Assembly (NCBI GenBank): GCA_000526435.1
Contig: JAGB01000001.1
Span: forward strand, 434,001-498,000
Source of the DNA: Caldicoprobacter oshimai DSM 21659
GTDB taxonomy: Bacteria > Bacillota > Clostridia > Caldicoprobacterales > Caldicoprobacteraceae
DNA length: 64,000 nt
Direction of reading: 5' to 3'
A program made the translations under genes and the position numbers. How positions within the stretch are numbered: position 1 is the stretch's first letter; each line of letters starts with the position of its first letter. Under the pieces are notes generated by a model that was given only the letters and a program-made list of their open reading frames with translations, searched no databases and was not told the DNA's origin. This document shows positions 9,278-17,759 of the stretch, in pieces.

Positions 9278-10282
9278 TCACATACCTGTCAACCCTGAAC
9301 GCTCTATGCTTTCAACAAAGTAACGTTGAGCAAAGATGTATATTACGGCAAGCGGTATTACAACCAGTATGCTACCGGTATTATTGAGCATAGATGCATA
9401 AGCAGGGCTAAGATACACCATCATACCTAATTGCTCTGCAGAATAGCTCTTGGATACATTTGGTACCAACGAGCTGAGTGCGGTCGGCAAAACCCACAGT
9501 TTCTGCAAAAACAGTGATGAATAAAAAGTATCGGTCCACTGCCACACAAAAGAAAACAAGAACACGGTAACCATCATAGGTATGGCACCCGGGAGCATGA
9601 TCCGGTAAAATGTCTTAAACGGTCCCGCACCATCTATATACGCGGCCTCTTCTAGATCTTTAGGTGCACCTCTGAAATGTTGGCGCATTATGTATATATA
9701 CAACCCATTTTTTAAACCCATGCCAGTAGCTGACATAAAAACGAACGGCCAGTATGTACTTAACAAGTTCAAAGTTTCGCCCCTCAGCGCAGAAATGATG
9801 CCAAACACATCGAAAAACCTAAAACGCAAAAATAGCGGTATCATTATGGTTTGTGGCGGCACCACCAGTATAGCTATAACCAAACCAAACAACAAATTCT
9901 TCAATGGAAAATTAAATCTCGCAAAGCCATAACCTATGAGCGTACACGATATCAATTGCATGATGCTGGTCAACAGCGACAATCTCAGTGAATTCATGAA
10001 AGCTTCTGGATATCTCATATATTCCCAGACCGTCTCATAATTCTTTAACGTAAAATGTTTGGGCACATAGCGTACCGTCATATCGTACAGGTCCATCTCG
10101 TCCATTATAGAGACTGAAAACTTTACTATAAGCGGATAAAGTATAACGAAGCATATCCCCATCACCAATATAGTTCTAACCACCGACCACAATAATTGCC
10201 GTAGTCTGTATAGAGGGAAATAGCTGTATCTGGCTTTTCCCCTTGTTACAGCAGGCTGCCGTTCCATCGCCACAGAACTCAT
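9278..10282 (-). CDS. Carbohydrate ABC transporter permease, MalG type
   Basis: The protein has 334 residues from the ATG at 10282, chosen because AGGAGG lies 8 bases before it; longer in-frame extensions lack a site. It has about six membrane segments and the cytoplasmic EAA loop EEAAYIDGAGPFKTF followed by PGAIP, which contacts the ATPase. The pair with the gene upstream, and a binding protein downstream, make a CUT1-type importer. No ATPase gene is present, as is usual when a shared MsmX-like ATPase serves several transporters. The start lies 20 bases after the stop of the upstream permease. Confidence 0.92.
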   Translation of the reverse strand: MSSVAMERQPAVTRGKARYSYFPLYRLRQLLWSVVRTILVMGICFVILYPLIVKFSVSIMDEMDLYDMTVRYVPKHFTLKNYETVWEYMRYPEAFMNSLRLSLLTSIMQLISCTLIGYGFARFNFPLKNLLFGLVIAILVVPPQTIMIPLFLRFRFFDVFGIISALRGETLNLLSTYWPFVFMSATGMGLKNGLYIYIMRQHFRGAPKDLEEAAYIDGAGPFKTFYRIMLPGAIPMMVTVFLFSFVWQWTDTFYSSLFLQKLWVLPTALSSLVPNVSKSYSAEQLGMMVYLSPAYASMLNNTGSILVVIPLAVIYIFAQRYFVESIERSGLTGM

Positions 10283-10302
10283 ACTGTAAAACCTCCTAAT
10301 CA

Positions 10303-11230
10303 TTATTCTTGATAGAATACCCGCTTGGATATTATGCCTACGGCTACGCCCAGAATAAGCATTACGGTCACAAAATACACCCATGCAATAGCTGAACTGT
10401 AACCATATGACGATTCTTTAAAAGCCGCATCCATGATCATCTGCATCACCTGGTTAGTAGGCCTGGTAAAAGAGTCTATAATGGAATAAACTACATTCAC
10501 CAGTATAAGCGGGCTGATCATCGGGAAGGTGATCTTCCAGAATTTTTCCCATCCCGTAGCTCCTTCTACTATTGCCGCTTCATATAACGAGGGCGATATT
10601 GTCTGTAGGCCAGCTAAAAATACCAGTATCTGAACGCCTGAAGCTGTGATCACTTCATATATATTATCTATGGCACCCGTTATATAACCGATAAATCGTG
10701 GGTCCATTCGTGATTGCATAAGCAGTCGTCTCAACTCCAATGCCTGCACTACGGAAGCGACCGCCCCCGTTGTGGCTTCCTCTTCAAAACTGCTCCTGGC
10801 CATGCTAATTAACATATCACTGTTCTCTATGGCTATTATAACGCCCGATGTCAGAATAACTGGCAGGAAAAATATGGCTCTGGCAAGGGCTCTACCCTTA
10901 AATTCCTGATTGAGCAAAGTAGCGGCAAAGAAGCTAAATATAACTATGAGAGGAACATCGGTTATCATTTGGGTTACTGCTTCCACCACTACCCTTCTGA
11001 AATTTGGATCCACCAGAAACGCTCTCCTGTAATTACCCAATCCCACATAATTGAGTTTATAGCCAGTCGTCGTTACCTCCAGATCATTAAAGCTGAATAT
11101 AATGGACTGCACCAACGGATACACAAAGAACACTGCCAGGCCTATCAGAAACGGCGATATAAATATATAGCCGATTATGGCTTTCTTACCCTCTAAAAGT
11201 AAGGCGACGTTTTGGTTTAACCTTCATCAT
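10303..11230 (-). pseudogene. Carbohydrate ABC transporter permease, MalF type, frameshifted near its start
   Basis: A GAGGGAGG site and ATG at 11230 overlap the stop of the DUF5696-like gene (ATGA). From there the frame reads MMKVKPKRRLTFRG and hits TAA. Moving by one base at a GGG run (plus-strand CCC, 11189-11191) restores GKKAIIGYIFISPFLIG, the expected first membrane segment, which continues in frame to 10303. One G too many therefore breaks the gene; removing it would give 308 residues. The rest carries a normal EAA loop (EAAIVEGATGWEKFW). Starting instead at the GTG at 11133 would delete most of the first membrane segment. This is either real decay or a homopolymer error. Confidence 0.8.
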
Positions 11231-13803
11231 TTATTGCCTCCCTCAAGTATTTTATAACTCTCAGCTTCTATAGTAATGCCGTCTATAGATACAGGCGCCT
11301 TGCTGTAATTTACGATAACGCTTTTTCCGCCCTCAAAAGTAACCTTATACACATCCTTGCCAAGCTTTTCATGATCAACGATTACTTTATCTTGTACATC
11401 AGCAAATGCCGCATTCATACGTTTATATAGTTCCAAAGCCTTGCTTAGCCATGCTTCATAATTCACTGAGTACAGATAATTATAATCCGAATCCTTTACC
11501 AGAGAATTTTCGCTGTATATCCATGTAAAATAAATGCCAGCAGCCGTTTCTGCCGTTTTTAAAATGGCCCTATTATAGTCACTGGCTAGGTTTATAGGCT
11601 CTCCAGCATAGGCAACATAACCATGAACTACTATTTGATAAAACGGTATGCTCTCATCTTCAATGCTGTATCCACTTGAATCCATCGGCATATTTAATAT
11701 ATGACTGGTATATGGCAAAGCATAATCGTTTACGCCATTAGCCATTATGCTTATCCCTTTTTCATTAAACCTTGCCATCTGCTCCACCATAGCAGCCTTG
11801 GCCTGCTCTCTATCTACAAACCTTTTTTCATAGAAATTGGAATTGAGGTCGCTGCCCATGGTTCTCAATGACACGCCTTTTATGTCTAATTCATCGTATT
11901 TATGCAGAAAAGACGAAATTATCGGACTTATACTCCTCGGATCAACTATATAGTAAGGTTCTTTAGTATTGTCATACATATTGGTAGCCGGATCAAAATC
12001 ATAAACAAGGGCTACCTCCCTGTCTAGAAACCGGACTGCATCAGAACGCACGCTAAACCCATCAAAAATTTTATCCTTATAAACATACTCAAAACTCACA
12101 TCCGGATAAAGCTCCAAACCGTTGTGGTAAACAAAGTTTATAAGCTTTTCAAAGCCTTTTTGGCCGCCAAGCTGTGATTGCAAATGTATATCACTGGGCA
12201 AAGAATGCCTTATACCGCCATTGAACCAGCCGGTATACTTCAATTTTATATTTGAAATACCCGCAGCTATAATTTTATTCGTTATCTCAATAGCTTGTTC
12301 ATACGTCGTAAGTGGGACAATACCCCTTACAGGTACTCCAGCCACCGGCTTTATTTTGTCGATGGCTCCCACCAGTTCAAGATAAAAGGGAATTCCTTCT
12401 CCTTTTTTTATCTTCTTAAGCTGGCCATGCTCTAGCAGATATTCCCTGTAGTTTTTAGCCATGCCCACATAATCGGCATCATCTCCGGACAAAAAGCTGT
12501 ACCTTATTTTAAAAGTGCCTTCGTACATCCTGGGTTGGTACGCCATCACGACATTGTTTCCCGCCATGGCCGTCAGGTCTATTGTATCGTTAGCAAGCGT
12601 TGTGAATTCCACACAAACCGTATTGTATGAATTTATCCTGCCGCTCACATCGGCTATGATACTGGCAAATGCACTGCCTTCTTCAATGATGCCGAATAAA
12701 GCATTGCTGCCTTTTTTTATGCCGAATACCGGTAGATATACCTGTTCACTCCTTTCAAATATCTCTTCCTGCTTTATAGCGCGGTCCTGCCCGTATAAAT
12801 ACCCTATGTACGGCCGGCTGGCACTTTTACCGTTGTTCATGTTTATAAGCGCCCCGGAACCGTCAGGTACCAGCATATAGCCGTTCTCCTCTTTGTTGCC
12901 CGCTCCGAAGAACTCCAATACCCTTATCTGTGTCAACGGATATGAGGGATCGTATATCACCTCTTTGGTATCTATGGACACGACGAGGTTTTTACCATCA
13001 AGCTTATATTCAAGCGGCACAATAAATACATCTTTATTGGCTTCCTTGGGCGGCACATTATTTTCTACGTGATCCCTATTTAAATCTTCAATGGTGTAAC
13101 CCGTTGCCCTGAATATCTCATCCAATTGTTGCATTACAAGGTCATTGAGGTTTGGCCTCAATTCATAAATATCGTGTTCCTGCAGCATCGGATATTTGTT
13201 TAACAAGTCTTGCTTTTCACCCGGGTCATTTATTTCCTCTAGCGATATAAGCCTGTACCTTCTCTCAAGCACGCTCCTATCTGATTCCTCAGCCACTTTA
13301 TCCAATATCTGTTCAAATCTTTCAGCACTTATTGCCTGGGGAACAAGTAACAGCTTTTGAACCTTACCTATGGTATAAGTTATCTTTACACCATTATTGA
13401 TCTTTAAGACCTCAAACTGGTTATGAACTATACTATCATTAAAATTGTCCATCTGCTGCCTTTGGGCGGTGGGCGTATAATAGGTTATACTTATTTGAGA
13501 GCTTAGCTTGCCTTTATTAACGCCTGTGGCAATAGCATCTTGTTCTCTGTCAGGGGGATTGGTATACCATATATACCCTGAGCTTTTATCTTTTATAGCC
13601 ACTTCAGTGGTCTCCGGATTAAAATACATGGCCAAAAACTGGTTTTCAGCAATAAGCTCCATACCCAAAGATATTGGATTTTGCTGCTTTCCTGTATCAC
13701 CCGCATGTTCTTCCACCGCGGGCATATCCTGTGCCGTATAAGCCACATCCGCAAGCAAAACTACAAATAGGATAACAAGCAGCATCGCCATACATTTCTT
13801 CAT
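11227..13803 (-). CDS. Large exported protein, DUF5696-like, of a sugar-transport locus
   Basis: The protein has 858 residues from the ATG at 13803, seven bases after AGGGAGGT. A signal peptide (residues 1-24, ending near VAYTA) is followed by a beta-rich region of about 200 residues and then by a part that looks like a glycosidase-style barrel (KLKYTGWFNGGIRHSLPSDI, LYPDVSFEYVYKD, GSDLNSNFYEKR). I recognise the type as the DUF5696 proteins that sit beside YIP1-domain proteins and sugar permeases in Paenibacillus and Clostridia; their biochemical role is unknown to me. It overlaps the start of the downstream permease by four bases, so production is coupled. No family catalytic dyad can be assigned with confidence. 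An enzyme or a surface binding scaffold are both possible. Confidence 0.75.
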   Translation of the reverse strand: MKKCMAMLLVILFVVLLADVAYTAQDMPAVEEHAGDTGKQQNPISLGMELIAENQFLAMYFNPETTEVAIKDKSSGYIWYTNPPDREQDAIATGVNKGKLSSQISITYYTPTAQRQQMDNFNDSIVHNQFEVLKINNGVKITYTIGKVQKLLLVPQAISAERFEQILDKVAEESDRSVLERRYRLISLEEINDPGEKQDLLNKYPMLQEHDIYELRPNLNDLVMQQLDEIFRATGYTIEDLNRDHVENNVPPKEANKDVFIVPLEYKLDGKNLVVSIDTKEVIYDPSYPLTQIRVLEFFGAGNKEENGYMLVPDGSGALINMNNGKSASRPYIGYLYGQDRAIKQEEIFERSEQVYLPVFGIKKGSNALFGIIEEGSAFASIIADVSGRINSYNTVCVEFTTLANDTIDLTAMAGNNVVMAYQPRMYEGTFKIRYSFLSGDDADYVGMAKNYREYLLEHGQLKKIKKGEGIPFYLELVGAIDKIKPVAGVPVRGIVPLTTYEQAIEITNKIIAAGISNIKLKYTGWFNGGIRHSLPSDIHLQSQLGGQKGFEKLINFVYHNGLELYPDVSFEYVYKDKIFDGFSVRSDAVRFLDREVALVYDFDPATNMYDNTKEPYYIVDPRSISPIISSFLHKYDELDIKGVSLRTMGSDLNSNFYEKRFVDREQAKAAMVEQMARFNEKGISIMANGVNDYALPYTSHILNMPMDSSGYSIEDESIPFYQIVVHGYVAYAGEPINLASDYNRAILKTAETAAGIYFTWIYSENSLVKDSDYNYLYSVNYEAWLSKALELYKRMNAAFADVQDKVIVDHEKLGKDVYKVTFEGGKSVIVNYSKAPVSIDGITIEAESYKILEGGNK

Positions 13804-13818
13804 ATACCCCACCTCCCT

Positions 13819-15930
13819 CTAAAGCCTAAATGCTATCTCCCTGTATATCGTGTATACAAAGGTGATAATCTGCTGGAGTAGATCAAATACCAATAAACCT
13901 ATGAATGTGATAAGTCCCATGCCTACAATGGTAAGTACCGACGTGCCTATGGTTTTTCTCATGGTATACTGGTGCGTGATCATAGTGCCCAGCACAATCA
14001 GCAAGCCGCACCAGAATACGGCCAGCTGTGCAAAAAACGTATAAAATGCACCCTCTTCAGCCGTTATGATATGGCTAAACGGTATAAGCAACAAATTTAT
14101 TAAGATAAGAGGCACAGTGGCATAAGCAGTAGTTATGATAATATCTGTAAAACTACCCTCACCATCCATCAAAGTGGTAAGGCACCAGTTGGCTATGCAC
14201 CATAAACCGTATGGTATCATGACGCTGGATATTTCGATAAACAAATTTAATCTCTTAGGATCGTTGGTATTAAATATAAAACCGGTAAGCTGTCTTCTTA
14301 AAACGAAAGTCACTACAAGCAATACAATTATTATACCGGCAGCCGGCAAGCTGCCCCTCTTCTCATGCTTCAGAGCCCAGAAACCATCAAATGGATGGAA
14401 TATCACATAAAATGCATAGCCAAGGCTATCCAGCAGCTTGTTGCCCCTTTTAAATATCTTATCTCTGTATTTCGATATAAGCCATACGGCTGCTGTTGCA
14501 AGTACTATACCGCCGACTATCCAGCCAAAATTCTGCTCTACCGTCTTCTTTCTATAGTGTTGAAAAGCCTTGGAATATAGATCGCGTTTATTGCCCAATC
14601 GAAAACATTCCATGGCTTCAGCAAAGCGATCCTGCCTGAGCAGCGATTTACCCAGCCCTATGTAAGCCAGCTCGTAGTTAGAATTATAACGCAAGACTTG
14701 CCGCCATTTATCAGACGCCTCTTCATACTTGCCTGTATGATGCAAATACAAAGCCTCGTTTATAAGAGAACCATATTCCGTTATAGAAAACACCGTTATG
14801 TTATTCAGCTTAGAATCCAGCACCAGTATCTTACCCCCTAATCTCTCTATAGCGGCGGGGCTTTTGAATGTACCCACCTGCTCTCCTATGCCGCCGAAAA
14901 CATATAGAAGATTCCCATCATTATCATATGTAAATATACGCCCCCTTTTCCTATCCAACACGCTGTATATGCCAGTGGTGCTATCCACGACCACATCTAC
15001 CAGCATGGATGCGCCTCTCACAGACCCTATATACGGAAACCTTATGTCGCCAACCGGCGGGAAAAAGCCACGCCTTCTTAAAACATCGGTACCGGTTAAA
15101 TTTAAACGCCTTACAGGCGCTACCCTGTCATCCGCGCTCCGGAAGTTAATGGCATTTTGTATATCTGAATCGCTTAAAGCGCTGGTAGTAACATACAGAA
15201 AGCCTTCATCATCTATATAGATGTTATTGTATTCTGTAGGAACAAAAAGCACCATGCCTGCGCGCTGCTCCCTAGTGGATATCATCTTCCATATGTAATC
15301 TGCTATATTAGGTATTACCCTGCTGGCCCCCATATATCCCTGAAAGCTTCCATCAGCATTTAATTCTATTATGCCCTGATTTACATTCTGTGCTATAACG
15401 TATATCCTCTTGGCCTCATCCAATACAAGTTTCATAGGCTTATACACAAAATCAGCAGGTATTATATCGGCCTTAGGCGGGCCTATTTCCCTTATGAATT
15501 CACCTGATGGCCCCAACTCGACAAGCCGGCCGTTGTCGGTATCAGCCACATATATGTGCCCATCCTTGGTAACATACAACCCCTGTGGATTTTTGAAAGT
15601 ATCGCTTTTCCCATTATTCTCAAACGATTTGATTTCAGCCAATACATTCCAATTTTTATCAGTAACTATTATTCTATTGTTACCCGAGTCAGCTATATAA
15701 ACCCTTCCATCCCGGCTTACGAAAAGATCGCTAGGTGTATTTAAATCCCCTATGCCCAGTGTAGACCCATCTATAATATTCTCAGGCAGGTAAGCATGAG
15801 GTGCATACACCACATTACCCCAATAATCATATGTATAGCTTTCATATGCTGGAGCTGCAGAGGCAAATTCAGGAGGAAAAATCAACAGACATAACAATAC
15901 AGCCAATAAACAATGCATTTTTACCCTCAT
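13819..15930 (-). CDS. Membrane protein with NHL beta-propeller, TPR repeats and a YIP1-like domain
   Basis: The protein has 703 residues with GAGGAGTG before the ATG at 15930. Domains in order: signal peptide (1-25, ending ASAAP); an NHL-type beta-propeller at about 55-375 with repeated units such as DLFVSRDGRVYIADSGNNRI and GLYVTKDGHIYVADTDNGR; TPR-like helices at about 390-455 (YEEASDKWRQVL, RFAEAMECFRLG); a membrane helix near 475-493; and a YIP1-like cluster of about five membrane helices at 515-700 (GFWALKHEKRGSLPA, DIIITTAYATVP). The propeller should lie outside the membrane. It sits between the permeases and the DUF5696-like gene, 12-15 bases from each, so it is expressed with the transporter. 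A role as sensor, scaffold or binding platform is inference. Confidence 0.8.
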   Translation of the reverse strand: MRVKMHCLLAVLLCLLIFPPEFASAAPAYESYTYDYWGNVVYAPHAYLPENIIDGSTLGIGDLNTPSDLFVSRDGRVYIADSGNNRIIVTDKNWNVLAEIKSFENNGKSDTFKNPQGLYVTKDGHIYVADTDNGRLVELGPSGEFIREIGPPKADIIPADFVYKPMKLVLDEAKRIYVIAQNVNQGIIELNADGSFQGYMGASRVIPNIADYIWKMISTREQRAGMVLFVPTEYNNIYIDDEGFLYVTTSALSDSDIQNAINFRSADDRVAPVRRLNLTGTDVLRRRGFFPPVGDIRFPYIGSVRGASMLVDVVVDSTTGIYSVLDRKRGRIFTYDNDGNLLYVFGGIGEQVGTFKSPAAIERLGGKILVLDSKLNNITVFSITEYGSLINEALYLHHTGKYEEASDKWRQVLRYNSNYELAYIGLGKSLLRQDRFAEAMECFRLGNKRDLYSKAFQHYRKKTVEQNFGWIVGGIVLATAAVWLISKYRDKIFKRGNKLLDSLGYAFYVIFHPFDGFWALKHEKRGSLPAAGIIIVLLVVTFVLRRQLTGFIFNTNDPKRLNLFIEISSVMIPYGLWCIANWCLTTLMDGEGSFTDIIITTAYATVPLILINLLLIPFSHIITAEEGAFYTFFAQLAVFWCGLLIVLGTMITHQYTMRKTIGTSVLTIVGMGLITFIGLLVFDLLQQIITFVYTIYREIAFRL

Positions 15931-15942
15931 ACCGACACTCCT

Positions 15943-16812
15943 CTATTCCTTTATTCCCGAAGTGGTCATGGTCTGAATTATATTGCTCTGTGTTATGATA
16001 AATAAGGTAATAGGCACAGTCATCATAAGCAAAGCCACAGCAGCAGCCACACCCGCCCTGGCAATACCGCCAGCCAGTATCTGTTGGAGGGCGAAAGGCA
16101 GTGTCTTCAACTCTTCACTGTAAATGTAAGTACCTCCTGTAGTATTCCACAAATTTTGAAATACAAATATAACTAATGTAAGCCATGCCGGTTTAACGGT
16201 GGGCATAGCTATCTGCCAAAATACACGAAACTCGCTGGCCCCATCTATCCTGGCGGCTTCCAGCAACGAATCGGGTATTTGCTCCATAAACTGCTTCATC
16301 AAGAATAATCCCAAAGAATAGGCCAGTTGAGGTATTATGATAGCATAATAGGTATCTATCCACTTCAAAAAGGACATAATCAGATAGCTTGGTATCGCAG
16401 TAACATGGTATGAAAACATCAATGATGCTACCACAATACTAAAGAACAAAGTCCTGCTGGGGAATTTGTGCTTAGCTAAAACATATGCCGCCATAGAGGC
16501 TACTACGACATGTCCTACTGTCCCCACCACCGTTATGAAGACGGTATTTAATATATATCTTGAAAAGGGAACCCATGACTGCTGCATCAAAATGAAGAGG
16601 TCTTGAAAATTCTCCAGTGACGGATTCCTTACAAAAAAGCGCGGTGGGAATAAAAATATCTCATCCAACGGCTTAAAAGCATTTGATATAGCATATATAA
16701 GCGGTAAAGCGAAGAACAAGCCGAAAAAGATCAAAATTACAATATTTGTTATATCGCCACTTAAAGAACGGTTTGGCTTTCTCTGTTTTAGTCTTATCCT
16801 CACCTTTACCAT
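15943..16812 (-). CDS. Carbohydrate ABC transporter permease, MalG type
   Basis: The protein has 289 residues and six predicted membrane helices. The EAA loop reads EAARIDGASEFRVFWQ followed by MPTVKP, as in CUT1 permeases. The start codon ATG at 16812 lies one base after the TGA of the preceding permease (TGATATG), which shows tight translational coupling. Together with that permease and the 970-residue binding protein it forms the first transporter of this locus. There is no local ATPase gene. The gene ends 12 bases before the NHL/YIP1 gene. Confidence 0.93.
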   Translation of the reverse strand: MVKVRIRLKQRKPNRSLSGDITNIVILIFFGLFFALPLIYAISNAFKPLDEIFLFPPRFFVRNPSLENFQDLFILMQQSWVPFSRYILNTVFITVVGTVGHVVVASMAAYVLAKHKFPSRTLFFSIVVASLMFSYHVTAIPSYLIMSFLKWIDTYYAIIIPQLAYSLGLFLMKQFMEQIPDSLLEAARIDGASEFRVFWQIAMPTVKPAWLTLVIFVFQNLWNTTGGTYIYSEELKTLPFALQQILAGGIARAGVAAAVALLMMTVPITLFIITQSNIIQTMTTSGIKE

Positions 16813-16813
16813 A

Positions 16814-17755
16814 TCAGTTGCCTACCTTCCTCAATAATCTCTGTACAATCCAATTGGTGCCTACCATAGCAATGAACAACAACGTAGCTATGGCAGAAGC
16901 GGTTCCCATTTCAAATCTTATATTGCCATAGTCCACAAGATGCGATACCACGGTGTGCGCAGCGTAATCTGTACTAGGGAAACCGACCAGTGGTACAAGT
17001 ATTTCATGTATGGCAAACGATGAAGTTATGGACATAACAGCGCCGAAGAGCAGCTGTGGTTTCATTGAAGGCAGCGTTATATACCACAGTTCCTGCCACC
17101 TATTTTGTATGCCATCTACATATCCTGATTCATAAAGCGTATTATCTATACTTTGCAGTCCTGCTATGAATGACAAAAATCCCGTACCCAGGCTCATCCA
17201 CAGTACCACTATTATAGCAGCTGTTCGCATATAAGAAGGGTCGGTAAGCCACTGGATCGGCTCATATATAATACCAAACCTGATAAGCATACTGTGTATA
17301 TAGCCATAGGCATCGCCGCTGAACAGCGTATTCCATATTATATATGCCTGCCCAGAAATGGTAGGAGCATAGAATATGACCACCATTATAGCTCTTATCT
17401 TGGGAGGCAACTCATTTATCATCCACGCAAAAAACAGAGCTGCAAAATACCCGATAGGTCCAGTTATAGCTGCAAACAAAAAGGTGTTTTTCAGTGCAAT
17501 CAAGAACACTTCATCATCTAAGAGCAAATTTATATAATTCTGAAATCCAATCCATTTAGGCGGTTCGAGTATGCTGAAGTAGGTAAAACTTAATCCCATT
17601 GACACCAGTACGGGTATAACAGTAAATACCGTGAATATTAGCGCATACGGTGCAAGGAACATATAAGAGACCTTATTCCTCTTTACCTCTGCCCACGCAT
17701 AACTTATCCTTGTCTTAATGGGTATTTTGGTATTAGGTATTATAACAGCAGCCAT
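16814..17755 (-). CDS. Carbohydrate ABC transporter permease, MalF type
   Basis: The protein has 313 residues with an N-terminal cytoplasmic tail, a long first periplasmic-type loop and six membrane segments (first at about 30-52, FLAPYALIFTVFTVIPV). The EAA-type loop is ESGYVDGIQNRWQELWYITLPSMKP. It begins four bases after the stop of the binding-protein gene, with GGGAAGGTG as ribosome binding site, and overlaps functionally with the MalG-type partner next door. The substrate is probably an oligosaccharide released by the GH5/GH9/GH10 enzymes downstream; that is inferred from context only. Confidence 0.92.
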   Translation of the reverse strand: MAAVIIPNTKIPIKTRISYAWAEVKRNKVSYMFLAPYALIFTVFTVIPVLVSMGLSFTYFSILEPPKWIGFQNYINLLLDDEVFLIALKNTFLFAAITGPIGYFAALFFAWMINELPPKIRAIMVVIFYAPTISGQAYIIWNTLFSGDAYGYIHSMLIRFGIIYEPIQWLTDPSYMRTAAIIVVLWMSLGTGFLSFIAGLQSIDNTLYESGYVDGIQNRWQELWYITLPSMKPQLLFGAVMSITSSFAIHEILVPLVGFPSTDYAAHTVVSHLVDYGNIRFEMGTASAIATLLFIAMVGTNWIVQRLLRKVGN

Positions 17756-17759
17756 TTTT

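Noticed and set aside
11187-11193. Programmed frameshift in the permease gene
   Set aside because: There is no classic slippery heptamer or stimulating stem-loop, and permeases of this family are not known to use frameshifting.
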